NCBI RefSeq assembly: GCF_945869175.1
Contig: NZ_CAMBNZ010000001.1
Span: 1-64,000 of the forward strand
Reading direction: 5' to 3'
From: Limnohabitans sp. Rim8
GTDB lineage: Bacteria > Pseudomonadota > Gammaproteobacteria > Burkholderiales > Burkholderiaceae_C
Length of the DNA stretch: 64,000 nt
The notes under the pieces were generated by a model that was not told the DNA's origin, ran no database searches, and was given only the letters and a program-made list of their open reading frames with translations. Of this stretch, positions 1-10,339 are shown in pieces (the stretch's first letter is position 1; each line of letters begins with the position of its first letter). The position numbers were made by a program, and so were the translations under genes.

Positions 1-1307
1 ACAACAACCAAAGCGAGAATCTGCGCGACTTGGTGGATGCCGGGATTCGCAGCTTCAAGATCGAGGGCCGCTACAAAGACATGGCCTACGTCAAAAACAT
101 CACGGCCCATTACCGCAAATTGTTTGACGAAGTGCTGGCCGAGCGACCCGAGCTGGCAGCCGCTTCGCATGGACGCACCACCTTCAGCTTCGAGCCGGAC
201 CCGAACCAGAACTTCAACCGCGAGTTCACCGACTACTTTGTGCAAGGCCGCAAGGAAGACATAGGCGCATTCGACACGCCCAAGAATCCCGGCCAACCCA
301 TTGGCTGGGTGAGCAAGGTGACGCCCGAGCACGTCGAGATCACCACCGATGACCCTCTTACCGAACTGCACAACGGCGACGGCCTGTGCTACTACGACCT
401 GCAAAAGGAATTGATTGGCCTGCAGATCAACCGCGCCGAAGCACAAAAAGCAAAAGGTGTTTGGCGACTTTTTCCCAAAGACCCGATGGCCGGCTTCAAA
501 GACCTGCGCCAAGGCGTGCAGCTCAACCGCAACCGAGACATGCGCTGGGTGCGCACGCTGGACAAAAAATCCGCCGAGCGGCGCATGGGCGTTTGGCTGC
601 AGCTGGCTGAAAACAAAGATGGCCTGCAACTGACGCTGACCGACGAAGCCGGCCACAGCGCCACGGCGCGCACAGCCATCGCCTGGCAAGCCCCCAAAGA
701 CCCGAACCAGACCCAGGACAAACTCAAGAGCGCCTTGGGCAAGCTGGGCGACACTTTGTTCGAACCGTTGGACGTGCAGTTGTCCCTTTCCCGACCTTGG
801 TTTGTGCCGCCTTCACAACTCAACGCCCTGCGCCGCGATGCCGTGCAGGCGCTCGAAACCGCCCGTGCAGCAGGCTTGCATCGCCTCCCTCGCGCCGTGC
901 CCGTGTCGCCGCCAGTGGCTTACCCCGAAGACACGCTGAGCTATCTGGCCAATGTGTTCAACCAAAAGGCCCGTGACTTTTACGCCCAACATGGCGTCAA
1001 GGTCATCGAAGCGGCCTACGAAGCGCAAGAAGAATTGGGCGAAGTGAGCCTGATGATCACCAAGCATTGCGTGCGCTTTTCTTTGAGCCTTTGCCCCAAG
1101 CAAGCCAAAGGGGTGACCGGCGTGCAGGGCACCGTTAAAGCCGAGCCGATGCAATTGATCAACGGCAAGGAAAAACTCACCCTGCGCTTTGATTGCAAAC
1201 CCTGCGAAATGCATGTGGTGGGCAAGATCAAGAAGTCGGTGCTGAACGCAGTGCCGCAAAGCCCTGTGCAGTTTTACAAATCAAGGCCCGTGGTGGGCCT
1301 GCACTGA
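1..1307 (+). CDS. rlhA: U32-family 23S rRNA C2501 hydroxylase RlhA, C-terminal part (5' end outside window)
   Basis: The reading frame is open from the first full codon at base 3, so the true start lies upstream; the TTG at 30 in the ORF track is only the first start-like codon. The visible part begins inside the U32 core, with the conserved FKIEGRYKD stretch, and continues into the long C-terminal region (DUF3656-like) of the YdcP/RlhA branch. The final third carries KHCVRFSLSLCPKQ and a late FDCKPCEMHVVG segment with paired cysteines, typical of this branch. RlhA hydroxylates a cytidine of 23S rRNA in E. coli; that role is inferred here from the family. The N-terminal U32 cysteine signature cannot be checked. 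The gene converges on the SNF2 helicase. Confidence 0.82.
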   Translation, partial: NNQSENLRDLVDAGIRSFKIEGRYKDMAYVKNITAHYRKLFDEVLAERPELAAASHGRTTFSFEPDPNQNFNREFTDYFVQGRKEDIGAFDTPKNPGQPIGWVSKVTPEHVEITTDDPLTELHNGDGLCYYDLQKELIGLQINRAEAQKAKGVWRLFPKDPMAGFKDLRQGVQLNRNRDMRWVRTLDKKSAERRMGVWLQLAENKDGLQLTLTDEAGHSATARTAIAWQAPKDPNQTQDKLKSALGKLGDTLFEPLDVQLSLSRPWFVPPSQLNALRRDAVQALETARAAGLHRLPRAVPVSPPVAYPEDTLSYLANVFNQKARDFYAQHGVKVIEAAYEAQEELGEVSLMITKHCVRFSLSLCPKQAKGVTGVQGTVKAEPMQLINGKEKLTLRFDCKPCEMHVVGKIKKSVLNAVPQSPVQFYKSRPVVGLH

Positions 1308-1369
1308 CCCCCGAGCACGCCAACACCCTGCCGCACAAGACTTTCAGGGAAAAAGTCTCTCCCCAAGGC

Positions 1370-4300
1370 TCAGCCCAGCGGCTTGAAGAGTTCGTTCAAG
1401 TCCGATTCGCCAAACAGCGGCTCTTTGCGCTGCACCGATCCGGAATACATGTCCTGCGCCAACTGGGCTTTGCGCTCTTGCAGGGCCAACATGCGCTCTT
1501 CAATCGTGCCTTGGGCCACCAGTTTGAGCACCCACACACTTTGGGTTTGGCCAATGCGGTGGGCCCGGTCGGTGGCCTGGTTTTCCACCGCAGGGTTCCA
1601 CCAAGGGTCGTAATGGATCACGGTATCGGCCTGCGGCAGGTTCAGGCCCACACCCCCGGCTTTGAGGCTGATGAGGAACAAAGGCACCTGACCGCTGGTG
1701 AACTGGTCGATGATGGCGTCGCGGTTTTTACTTTGGCCTGTGAGTTTGACCCATGGGATGCCCAGGCGCGGCAACTCTTGCTCGATCAAACCGAGCATTT
1801 GGGTGAATTGCGAGAACAGCAAAATCTTGCGACCTTCGGCCACCATTTCGGGGAGCATGTCCAGCAATTGCTCCAACTTGGCCGATTGCTGCACTTGGCT
1901 GGCTGCACCGAGCTTGAGCAGTCGCGGATCACAACACACTTGCCTCAGCTTGAGCAAAGCGTCAAGGATGGTGATTTGCGATTTGGCCAAACCCTGCGCT
2001 TTCAAGGCGTCGCGCACGGTCTTTTCCATGCCCAAACGGATAGTTTCGTAGAGGTCAGCTTGTTGGCCTTGCAAAGGCACAGGCATCAAGGTCTCGATCT
2101 TGGGCGGCAGCTCGCTGGCCACCACATTTTTGGTGCGGCGCAGCATGAAGGGGGTGATGCGCTTGCGCAGCTGGTCCATTTTTTCGCTGCTGCCCTGGCG
2201 TTCGATGGGATTGCGAAACAACTCGGCAAAGCGCTTTTGACTGCCCAAAAAGCCGGGCATCAAAAAGTGGAACAGGCTCCACAACTCGCCCAAGTGGTTT
2301 TCCATGGGCGTACCCGACAGGCACAAACGGTGCGCTGCGGGGATATCCCCGACGGTCTGCGCAGCATGGGTATTGGCGTTTTTGATGTTTTGCGCTTCAT
2401 CCAGGACCAGAACATGCCAGTCCGTCGCCATCCACAGCGCACGGTCTCTGTGCAGCAATGAATAGGGCGTGAACACGATGTCAAAACCACTCAAGTCCTG
2501 AGACGCGTCATGCCGAGTCAGGCCGTGGTGAATGTGGGTGCGCAAACTGGGGCAAAAACGGGCCGCTTCGCGTTGCCAGTTGCCCAGCAAACTCACGGGC
2601 GCCACGATCAAGGCGGGCTGCGTGAGTCGCCCTGCATCCTTTTCGGTGAGGATGTGGGCCAGGGTTTGCAAGGTTTTACCCAAGCCCATGTCGTCGGCCA
2701 AGATGCCCGCCAGCTGGTGGGTGCGCAAAAACTGCAACCAGTTCAAACCTTGTTGTTGGTAGGGGCGCAAAGTGGCTTGCAAACTGGCCGGTACTGGCAC
2801 CTCGGGCAAGCTTTCAAAGCCGCGCATTTGCTGCACCAGATTCATCAGGCTTTGGGCGCCCGCCCAAACCACCCCCTCTCCCAGAGAGGCCGCGGTGCGC
2901 AAGGCTTCCAGGCGCGACAGGCGCAGTTCGTCACCACTCCAGTCACGGCCGCGCTCTGACACCAGCTCCATCAAGGTGCTCAGCCAAGGCGAGATCTTGG
3001 CGGTCGGCAACTTGACATAGCCCTCGCCTTGCAGGTCAGGCAAGTACAAAAACGGGGGCAGCACGGTTTTTTCGCCCTCTTCGGCGTTGCTGCAGATTTG
3101 CGCCAGCGTAGTCAAGATGGTGGGCACCCAGGGCAGGATGTTGACACGCTGACCATCGATGTCCATGCCGAGAGACAAATCAAACCACGGCGAGGTTTCT
3201 GGCGCTTCTTCGTCGCCCGACAAATCGATGTGCACGTCATCGGCTTGGCGCAGCCAAGGGCTTGCGCCCGAGATGAAATGCACGTCCAAGCCCGCATGGC
3301 GCCAAGGAGTGAAGTCGCACTCCACCCATTCGAGCCAGCGCTGCTGCGACTGATCGGGAGGCAACACCAGCATGTTGGCGTCGAAAGTGACCAGCCCCAA
3401 AGCGGCGAGTTCATCCCAAGCTTTGCGCTCACTGGGCAGGTCACGCAGCAACATGCGCGCTTGTGCGCCCTGCCCCACCAAGACGCGGTGTTGGGTGCCT
3501 GGCCAAAACCCGCGGTGGCCGCCGTAGTCAAACGTCAACTCGGCCATGAACAGGCCCTGCAAACTGCGCTCTGCGGGATGCACAGGCGCAATGTCGAGCA
3601 CGGCGCGGGGCTGGACGCCTCGGATTTCCGGCATCTTCTGAATCACGGGCGGCAGGGGCACAGGGCCCAAACGCTCCAGCAATTGGTTTTGGAACTTGAA
3701 CGCCACGCTCTCGGGCAACACAGGCGCGTTGGACAAGACTTGCAGCTCATTGGCACTCAAGCCCTGCGTGTCCAACGGGCCGCAAAGGCCTTGCACCGTG
3801 TCCATGAAAAAAGGGGGCTGGTTCAAGCCAAACACCACGCCCGAACGAACTGGCTGCATGCTGAGCTGCCAGCCACCTGGCAAATGGTCTTGGCCAACAA
3901 CCTCACGCCAAGTTCCGACCAAAGCTTCAGGAGCGTCTTGCCAGCGTAAAGCGATGCCCTCCTCGTCCGACACCAACCGGCCGGTTTGGCTGCACAGTTG
4001 CAACAACAATTGGCCCGGCATGCCGTGCAGCTTCACCTCGCTTTGGAAACCATAAGAGCTGAAGCTGCTGGCGGCAGGGCAAGCCTTCAACAGGTCAAAA
4101 ATATCGCGGTCTAAAGGGCTGCTGGTTTGCCAGATGGGGTCGTGCGATGAGGGTTCGTTGCTCAACTTTTTGGCTTTGCCCCACTCGCCATTGCGCTTTT
4201 GCGCAGCCCGCTTAACGGCCAAGTGAAAGACGGGTTTGTAGGCGGTTTGCACGACCGACAAGCAGTACACAAACTGGTCGTGCGTGCTCCCAGGCAAGGC

Positions 4301-4771
4301 ATAAGCAGCCGGGCCGTTGGCGTTTTCCAGCCGGTTGAGCCAGTCGCGCACCTGGTATTCGGCATGGCTCAGCGCCCGCTCTTTTTCCATCAGGGAGCGG
4401 CGCTCCAACACCTCGACAGAGGGGCCATCAGGACCCCATTCGTTCAGAAGGGCCAAGCCTTGCATCGACGCCAAAATGCCCAGCGCCGCACCGTGCTTGC
4501 AGTAGCGCCCCACCTGGCAAGTGCAGCCACTTCGCCACTCGGCCAAATTGCCACCCGCACTCACCCGCAGTTCGGCATTGACCGCGTAGGGTTGTGCATC
4601 GTTGCCCTGCACTTGGCCCTGCAAACGCCAGCCGTCACCGTCGGGCGACAGCTGTGAGGACAAGACCTTGTCTTGCAGGTACAAGGTGGTGCCGCGCGAC
4701 CAAGCCCCCTGGTCAAAGTAAAAAGCCAGTTGCGAAGGCGGGAACCACTGGGCCGGGTTGTTGGACTTCAT
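1370..4771 (-). CDS. SNF2-family ATP-dependent helicase with N-terminal SWIM zinc finger
   Basis: 1133 residues. A SWIM zinc-finger motif (CTCQVGRYCKH) sits near residues 83-93. The SNF2 ATPase core occupies the C-terminal half: Walker A ADDMGLGKT near residue 690, the DEAQ Walker B box near 792, and late helicase motifs (GGVGLNLPQAD, TDRAHRIGQ) towards the end. The family uses ATP to translocate on double-stranded DNA and remodel nucleoprotein complexes; bacterial SWIM-SNF2 proteins have no well-defined substrate, so I give no gene symbol. It starts 12 bases after purL on the same strand and is probably read from the purL transcript. The region between the core and the SWIM finger is not recognisable to me. 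Confidence 0.9.
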   Translation of the reverse strand: MKSNNPAQWFPPSQLAFYFDQGAWSRGTTLYLQDKVLSSQLSPDGDGWRLQGQVQGNDAQPYAVNAELRVSAGGNLAEWRSGCTCQVGRYCKHGAALGILASMQGLALLNEWGPDGPSVEVLERRSLMEKERALSHAEYQVRDWLNRLENANGPAAYALPGSTHDQFVYCLSVVQTAYKPVFHLAVKRAAQKRNGEWGKAKKLSNEPSSHDPIWQTSSPLDRDIFDLLKACPAASSFSSYGFQSEVKLHGMPGQLLLQLCSQTGRLVSDEEGIALRWQDAPEALVGTWREVVGQDHLPGGWQLSMQPVRSGVVFGLNQPPFFMDTVQGLCGPLDTQGLSANELQVLSNAPVLPESVAFKFQNQLLERLGPVPLPPVIQKMPEIRGVQPRAVLDIAPVHPAERSLQGLFMAELTFDYGGHRGFWPGTQHRVLVGQGAQARMLLRDLPSERKAWDELAALGLVTFDANMLVLPPDQSQQRWLEWVECDFTPWRHAGLDVHFISGASPWLRQADDVHIDLSGDEEAPETSPWFDLSLGMDIDGQRVNILPWVPTILTTLAQICSNAEEGEKTVLPPFLYLPDLQGEGYVKLPTAKISPWLSTLMELVSERGRDWSGDELRLSRLEALRTAASLGEGVVWAGAQSLMNLVQQMRGFESLPEVPVPASLQATLRPYQQQGLNWLQFLRTHQLAGILADDMGLGKTLQTLAHILTEKDAGRLTQPALIVAPVSLLGNWQREAARFCPSLRTHIHHGLTRHDASQDLSGFDIVFTPYSLLHRDRALWMATDWHVLVLDEAQNIKNANTHAAQTVGDIPAAHRLCLSGTPMENHLGELWSLFHFLMPGFLGSQKRFAELFRNPIERQGSSEKMDQLRKRITPFMLRRTKNVVASELPPKIETLMPVPLQGQQADLYETIRLGMEKTVRDALKAQGLAKSQITILDALLKLRQVCCDPRLLKLGAASQVQQSAKLEQLLDMLPEMVAEGRKILLFSQFTQMLGLIEQELPRLGIPWVKLTGQSKNRDAIIDQFTSGQVPLFLISLKAGGVGLNLPQADTVIHYDPWWNPAVENQATDRAHRIGQTQSVWVLKLVAQGTIEERMLALQERKAQLAQDMYSGSVQRKEPLFGESDLNELFKPLG

Positions 4772-4783
4772 GCGCGCAACAAA

Positions 4784-7700
4784 TCAACCGACCCACTTGC
4801 GGGCGTTTTGCCACACACGCAACCACGGGCTGGGGGCGTTGATGCCCCCCGACGAGACCAGATCTGTCCAGCTCATCTGCACATTCCGAAACACGCGCTC
4901 AGGGTGCGGCATCATGGCCGTGAAGCGGCCATCCGCCGTGGTCACGGCCGTAAGGCCACCCGCGCTGCCGTTGGGGTTGAAGGGGTACTGCTCGGTCGCC
5001 TGTCCGTGGTTGTCCACAAAGCGCAGTGCGCCAATGGCCTGCGCCGCATTGCCCCGGTGCTTGAAGTTGGTCAAGCCTTCACCGTGCGCCACGGCGATCG
5101 GCAGACGGCTGCCCGCCATGCCTTGCAAAAACAGGCTGGGCGATTCGAGCACCTCGACCATGGACAGGCGGGCTTCAAAACGCTCGCTATGGTTGGTGGT
5201 GAAGCGCGGCCAAGCCTCAGCGCCCGGGATGATGTCGGCCAGTTCCGCAAACATCTGGCAGCCGTTGCACACGCCCAGTCCGAATGTGTCGGTGCGGCCA
5301 AAAAAGCCTTTGAACTGCTCGGCCAATGCCGGGTTGAAGGTGATGCTGCGCGCCCAGCCGATGCCCGCGCCCAGCGTGTCGCCGTAGCTGAAACCACCGC
5401 ATGCCACCAGACCTTTGAAGTCGGCCAACTTGGCACGGCCCGATTGCAGGTCGGTCATGTGCACGTCGTGCGACTCAAAGCCCGCTTTGTGGAAGGCGTA
5501 GGCCATCTCCACATGCGAGTTGACACCCTGCTCGCGCAGGATCGCCACTTTGGGGCGCGACAGGTTCAGGAACGGTGCGGCCACGTTCTCGGCCGGGTCA
5601 AAGCTCAGCGCCACGTGCATGCCGGGGTCATTGGCCTGGCCTGCGGCCGCGTGTTCGGCGTCGGCGCAAGCCGGGTTGTCGCGCTGCTGGCAAATCTTCC
5701 AGCTCACGCTGTCCCAGACCTGGTGCAGGTTGTCGAGTTTGGCGGCAAACACCTCTTTCGTGTCGCGCCAGATGCTGAGTTCGCCCACGCCTTTTTGAAT
5801 GGTGGATTGAACGGGTCGGGTCTTGCCAATCACATGGGTGTGTTTGGACAGACCGTGCTCGCGCAGGGTTTGCAGCACCGCGTTGCGCTGGGACGTGCGC
5901 ACTTGCAGCACCACACCCAGCTCTTCGTTGAACAGGGCTTTGAGGGTGAGTTCTTCGCGGCGAGCACTGACTTGGCCCGCCCAGTTCTTGGCATCGCCAT
6001 GGTCAGCGCGGCTGTCAGAGATGCCGTCGCCTTCGGTGACCAACATGTCCACATTGAGCGCCACGCCCACATGGCCTGCAAAAGCCATTTCGGCCACGGC
6101 GGCCAGCAAGCCGCCGTCGCTGCGGTCGTGGTAGGCCAGAACCTGGCCTTTGGCGCGCAAATCATTGACGGCGTTCACCAGATTCACCAGGCTTTTCGGG
6201 TCTTCCAGGTCGGGGACGCTGTCACCAAACTGGCCCAGCACCTGGCCGAGCACGCTGCCGCCCATGCGCTTGTGGCCTTGGCCCAGGTCGATCAGCAACA
6301 AGCTGCTGTCGCCCTCTTGCGCGTCCAACTGCGGCGTCAGCGTGCCGCGCACATCGGTCAAGCTGGCAAAGGCGGTGATGATCAGGCTGATTGGCGAGGT
6401 GACCTTGTGGGTCACCTCGCCATCAGATTGCCACAGCGTGCGCATCGACAAACTGTCTTTGCCCACAGGAATCGAGATGCCCAGCGCTGGGCACAGTTCC
6501 ATGCCCACGGCCTTGACGGTTTCGTACAAAGCGGCGTCTTCGCCCGGCTCGCCGCAAGCGGCCATCCAGTTGGCCGACATCTTGACGCGGGGCAACTCGA
6601 TGGGCGCGGCCAGCAAATTGGTGATGGCCTCGGCCACGGCCATCCGGCCAGAAGCGGCAGCGTTGAGTGAGGCCAGCGGCGTGCGTTCGCCCATGCTCAT
6701 GGCCTCTCCAGCGAAGCCCGCGTAGTCGGCCAGGGTCACAGCCACATCGGCCACAGGCACTTGCCAGGGGCCGACCATCTGGTCGCGGTGGGTCAGGCCG
6801 CCCACGGCGCGGTCGCCAATGGTGATCAAAAAGCGTTTGGATGCCACGGTGGGGTGGCTCAGGACGTCAATCACGGCTTGTTGCAGCGAAACGCCTGTGA
6901 GGTCCATGGCAGGTGACTGGCGCACCACGGTCTTCACATCACGGTGCATCTTGGGCGGTTTGCCCAGCAGCACGTCCATGGGCATGTCCACCGGTGATTC
7001 TTGGCCTTTGTCTTCCAGCACCAGTTGGCGCTCGTTGGTGGCCACACCGATCACGGCAAATGGGCAGCGCTCGCGCTCACAAAAGGCGGTGAATTGCGCC
7101 AAAGACTCGGGCGCAATCGCCATCACATAGCGTTCCTGGCTCTCGTTGGACCAAATTTCTTTGGGCGACAGGCCAGATTCTTCGAGCTTCACGGCACGCA
7201 AATCGAAGCGAGCGCCCCGACCGGCGTCGTGGGTCAGTTCGGGGAAGGCGTTGGACAAACCACCCGCGCCCACGTCGTGTATGGCCAAAATCGGGTTTTG
7301 GCTGCCTTGCGCCCAGCAATGGTTGATGACCTCTTGCGCCCGCCGCTCGATCTCTGGGTTGCCCCGCTGCACCGAATCAAAATCCAGATCTGCCGCATTG
7401 GTGCCGGTGGCCATGGAGCTGGCCGCGCTGCCGCCCATGCCAATGCGCATGCCGGGACCACCCAGCTGGATCAGCAAGCTGCCCGCCGGAAACACGATCT
7501 TTGTCGTTTGCTGGGCGTCAATTTGGCCCAGACCGCCAGCGATCATGATGGGCTTGTGGTACCCGCGCACCACGCCATCCACGGTCTGCTCATATTCACG
7601 GAAATAGCCCAACAAATTCGGGCGACCAAACTCGTTGTTGAACGCCGCGCCCCCCAGTGGGCCTTCGGTCATGATTTGCAAGGGGCTCGCGATGTGCTCT

Positions 7701-8797
7701 GGCTTGCCGCCCACTTGGTCCGACATGCCGCCCCAAAGCTTGGACACGGTGAATCCGCTCAAGCCCGCCTTGGGCTTGGAGCCGCGGCCTGTGGCACCCT
7801 CGTCGCGGATCTCACCGCCCGCGCCAGTCAATGCGCCGGGGAACGGCGAAATCGCGGTCGGGTGGTTGTGGGTCTCCACCTTCATCAGCACATGGTGCAA
7901 GGCCTCTTCGGTCTGGTAAGCCGCGCCCGGCTGCACCGCATCAGCGGACATCCGGGCGACAAAACGCTCCACCTTGTGGCCTTCCATCACCGAAGCATTG
8001 TCCGAATACGCCACCACCGTGTGCTGTGGGCTGCACTGGTGGGTGTTTCGGATCATGCCAAACAGGCTCTTGGGCTGGGCCACACCGTCGATGGTGAACT
8101 CGGCGTTGAAAATCTTGTGGCGGCAATGCTCGCTGTTGGCCTGGGCGAACATCATCAGCTCCACATCGGTGGGGTTGCGCTTCAGACCCGTGAAGGCGGT
8201 GACCAAATACGCGATCTCGTCATCGGCCAGGGCCAAGCCCCAGGCCTTGTTGGCCGCCTCCAAAGACGCACGCCCGCCGCCCAGCACATCCACATGGGCC
8301 ATCGCAGCGGGCTCCAAGGCGGTGAACAAAGCTGCGGCCTCATCGCGGCTGGGCATGGCCGACTCGGTCATGCGGTCGTGCAGCACCACGGCCACTTGGC
8401 GCCACTGCTCGACATTCAGCTTGGCGGTCCCCAGCAGGCCCGACTTCATCATCAGGCGGTATTCGGTCAGGCGTTCCACGCGGCGCACATCAAAACCGCA
8501 GTTGTGCGCGATGTCGGTGGCTTTGGACGCCCAAGGCGACACGGTGCCCAAACGGGGGCTGACCACGATCACGGGGCCATCAACAGGTCCTGCATAGGGC
8601 TCGCCGTAGGTCAAAAGTGACAACAAGGTTTGTTTTTGGGCTGCCGCCAAAGGCCCCACGGTGGCCACCAAATGCACAAAGCGGGCCGAGACACCGAGAA
8701 TTTGCGGTGAAACCTCGGCCAGACGCGGCAAAAGCTGGGCCACGCGAAAGTCGCTGAGGGCGCTGGCGCCTTCAAAAGTCGTGATGTGCAGGGACAC
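4784..8797 (-). CDS. purL: phosphoribosylformylglycinamidine synthase PurL (large single-chain type)
   Basis: 1337 residues, the size of the fused proteobacterial FGAM synthase that converts FGAR, glutamine and ATP to FGAM in purine synthesis. The N-terminal and FGAM synthase domains include [13 protein letters not shown] near residue 226 and glycine-rich ATP-site segments. The class I glutaminase domain is at the C-terminus, with its nucleophile in GVCNGCQMF near 1178 and the His-Glu pair in MPHPERVFR near 1297. The start is a GTG preceded by a weak AAGG; the homologous N-terminal sequence (LHITTFEGA) supports it. It is the first gene of a short operon with the SNF2 helicase. No ORF interruption is seen. 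Confidence 0.97.
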   Translation of the reverse strand: MSLHITTFEGASALSDFRVAQLLPRLAEVSPQILGVSARFVHLVATVGPLAAAQKQTLLSLLTYGEPYAGPVDGPVIVVSPRLGTVSPWASKATDIAHNCGFDVRRVERLTEYRLMMKSGLLGTAKLNVEQWRQVAVVLHDRMTESAMPSRDEAAALFTALEPAAMAHVDVLGGGRASLEAANKAWGLALADDEIAYLVTAFTGLKRNPTDVELMMFAQANSEHCRHKIFNAEFTIDGVAQPKSLFGMIRNTHQCSPQHTVVAYSDNASVMEGHKVERFVARMSADAVQPGAAYQTEEALHHVLMKVETHNHPTAISPFPGALTGAGGEIRDEGATGRGSKPKAGLSGFTVSKLWGGMSDQVGGKPEHIASPLQIMTEGPLGGAAFNNEFGRPNLLGYFREYEQTVDGVVRGYHKPIMIAGGLGQIDAQQTTKIVFPAGSLLIQLGGPGMRIGMGGSAASSMATGTNAADLDFDSVQRGNPEIERRAQEVINHCWAQGSQNPILAIHDVGAGGLSNAFPELTHDAGRGARFDLRAVKLEESGLSPKEIWSNESQERYVMAIAPESLAQFTAFCERERCPFAVIGVATNERQLVLEDKGQESPVDMPMDVLLGKPPKMHRDVKTVVRQSPAMDLTGVSLQQAVIDVLSHPTVASKRFLITIGDRAVGGLTHRDQMVGPWQVPVADVAVTLADYAGFAGEAMSMGERTPLASLNAAASGRMAVAEAITNLLAAPIELPRVKMSANWMAACGEPGEDAALYETVKAVGMELCPALGISIPVGKDSLSMRTLWQSDGEVTHKVTSPISLIITAFASLTDVRGTLTPQLDAQEGDSSLLLIDLGQGHKRMGGSVLGQVLGQFGDSVPDLEDPKSLVNLVNAVNDLRAKGQVLAYHDRSDGGLLAAVAEMAFAGHVGVALNVDMLVTEGDGISDSRADHGDAKNWAGQVSARREELTLKALFNEELGVVLQVRTSQRNAVLQTLREHGLSKHTHVIGKTRPVQSTIQKGVGELSIWRDTKEVFAAKLDNLHQVWDSVSWKICQQRDNPACADAEHAAAGQANDPGMHVALSFDPAENVAAPFLNLSRPKVAILREQGVNSHVEMAYAFHKAGFESHDVHMTDLQSGRAKLADFKGLVACGGFSYGDTLGAGIGWARSITFNPALAEQFKGFFGRTDTFGLGVCNGCQMFAELADIIPGAEAWPRFTTNHSERFEARLSMVEVLESPSLFLQGMAGSRLPIAVAHGEGLTNFKHRGNAAQAIGALRFVDNHGQATEQYPFNPNGSAGGLTAVTTADGRFTAMMPHPERVFRNVQMSWTDLVSSGGINAPSPWLRVWQNARKWVG

Positions 8798-8929
8798 GGG
8801 GTGGCCTTGTAAAGGGACGGAAAACCGGTGGTCCGGGGCCGCTGACTGGGGCTGGTCGGCAAAGGCGGTATTTTAACGGGGGAAACCCTGATTTGAAGGC
8901 GCGATGGACAGATCCTGCACTTGTCTTTT

Positions 8930-8969
8930 TCAAGCAGGAAAAAGCCGTGCGGCGGACGCTGCACGGCTT
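8930..8969 (-). terminator. intrinsic terminator of the GntR/PhyH/SAF operon
   Basis: On the minus strand the sequence AAGCCGTGC pairs with GCACGGCTT (8942-8950 with 8961-8969). Inner pairs extend the stem to about 12 base pairs around a GUCC-like loop. The stem is followed directly by a TTTTT run. It lies 27 bases past the stop codon of the SAF oxidoreductase, as expected for a rho-independent terminator. The rest of the 8798-8995 intergenic stretch holds only the purL leader, and no other feature is visible. Confidence 0.8.
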
Positions 8970-8995
8970 GGCTGATCACCCCCAGGCAAGAGCGT

Positions 8996-10339
8996 TCAAC
9001 CCTGCACCGAAGTCGCCTCCATCTCGCGCCGGATTTGGTAGGCATGGGTGCTGGTGTCCATGGCCACATCCTCCCAGCTCAGGCTTTGGCCCTTGGCCAC
9101 GGGACGGATGACCTTGACGCCGTGGGCCAAGCCCAGCGGCACGCCACCCATGCGCTTGGAAGTGGCCGCCGGCAACAACTTGCCCCACACCGTGTACCCG
9201 CCCTCGCCGTCCAGCATGTCGCCGGGTTTGAGGTCGCGCTTGGCGGTGGCCACCACATCGGCGTTCCAGCCGATGGCCACGCCAGTGGGCTCGTTGCGCA
9301 AAGCGACGCTGGCCACGCTCACGCCGACCTCCAGGCCGATCAGGTGCCAGCGCTTGTACAGCGTGAAGTAATGGCCTGAAGGGTCGGTGTGGGCGTTGTA
9401 CTCTTCAAAACAGTTCTTGATGTAATCGGTTTCGGCCTCTACGGTGACCCACACGCCCATTCGGATGTCGTAGGGGATTTTGCGGCCGTCGGTTTCGAGG
9501 CTCGAGATCACCTCGACCATGCCTTTGCGCTCCAACACGCCACCTTCCGAGATCGGGCGGGTGACGTAAGGGATGTCTTCCACACTGGCGGGCGGATACA
9601 GCAAGCCGTTGCTGGGCACGCCCAGGCCGGTGGCGTTGGACACAGCGGTGCTCTCGATCGAGGGCTTGGAGCCATCCAAAAAGCTGTTGAACATTTTGGG
9701 GTTCAGGCCGCCACGTTCGGCTTGCTCGGGCGTGAGGCCGTAATAGCCCCAGACGGTCTCGGGTGTGGATTCAGAGAAATGCGGCAACCATTTGTGGCCC
9801 CGACCCGCCGCCACCACCGGAAAACCGCAGGTGCGGGCCCAATCCACCAGATCACAAATGAGCGCAGGCTGATCGCCAAATGCCAGCGAATAGACCACCC
9901 CCGCTGTTTGGGCACGGGTGGCGAGCAAGGGGCCACAAAAGGCGTCGGCTTCGACCGTCACGTTGACCACATGTTTGCGGTGGGCAAAGGCTTCCAGAAT
10001 GTGGTCCACCGCATGCAGGGGCGAGCCTGTGCACTCCACCAGCACGTCCACCGCCGGGTGGCGCACCAGGCTTTGCCAGTCTTCGCCCACAAAAGTAGTA
10101 CCGTTTTTGACAGCATCGTCCAAGGTGGTGGCGGTCAGGCGCTCTGGGTTCCAGCCCACACGGGCCAAGTTGGCGCGCGCGCTGTCAGGCGACAGGTCGG
10201 CAATGCCCACCAAATGCACGCCGGGGGTGCGCGGGATTTGCGCCAGGTACATGGAGCCGAATTTGCCCGCGCCGATCAGACCGATGCGGATGGGGCGGTT
10301 TTCAGCGGCGCGTTGCAGAAGTTTGGCGTGCAAGTTCAT
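8996..10339 (-). CDS. Rossmann-fold NAD(P)-dependent oxidoreductase with C-terminal SAF domain
   Basis: 447 residues. The N-terminus has a dinucleotide-binding GLIGAGKFGSMYL motif followed by an acidic turn (GIADLS), as in MocA or homoserine-dehydrogenase-like enzymes. The C-terminal part (about residues 365-435, from RDLKPGDMLDGEGGYTVWG) resembles a SAF domain, the module of sialate synthase, altronate dehydratase and FlgA. Its ATG overlaps the stop of the upstream dioxygenase (ATGA), so the two are translationally coupled, and an intrinsic terminator follows. The simplest reading is oxidation or reduction of a product of the dioxygenase. The substrate is unknown, and databases often give vague names to this architecture. 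Confidence 0.75.
   Translation of the reverse strand: MNLHAKLLQRAAENRPIRIGLIGAGKFGSMYLAQIPRTPGVHLVGIADLSPDSARANLARVGWNPERLTATTLDDAVKNGTTFVGEDWQSLVRHPAVDVLVECTGSPLHAVDHILEAFAHRKHVVNVTVEADAFCGPLLATRAQTAGVVYSLAFGDQPALICDLVDWARTCGFPVVAAGRGHKWLPHFSESTPETVWGYYGLTPEQAERGGLNPKMFNSFLDGSKPSIESTAVSNATGLGVPSNGLLYPPASVEDIPYVTRPISEGGVLERKGMVEVISSLETDGRKIPYDIRMGVWVTVEAETDYIKNCFEEYNAHTDPSGHYFTLYKRWHLIGLEVGVSVASVALRNEPTGVAIGWNADVVATAKRDLKPGDMLDGEGGYTVWGKLLPAATSKRMGGVPLGLAHGVKVIRPVAKGQSLSWEDVAMDTSTHAYQIRREMEATSVQG

Noticed and set aside
1338-1358. Hairpin between rlhA and the SNF2 gene
   Set aside because: AT-rich 7-bp stem without a T tract on either strand; not convincing as a terminator.
4673-6670. 665-residue plus-strand ORF opposite purL
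   Set aside because: Antisense shadow of a clear PurL; low-complexity His/Gln/Ala-rich translation with no domain.
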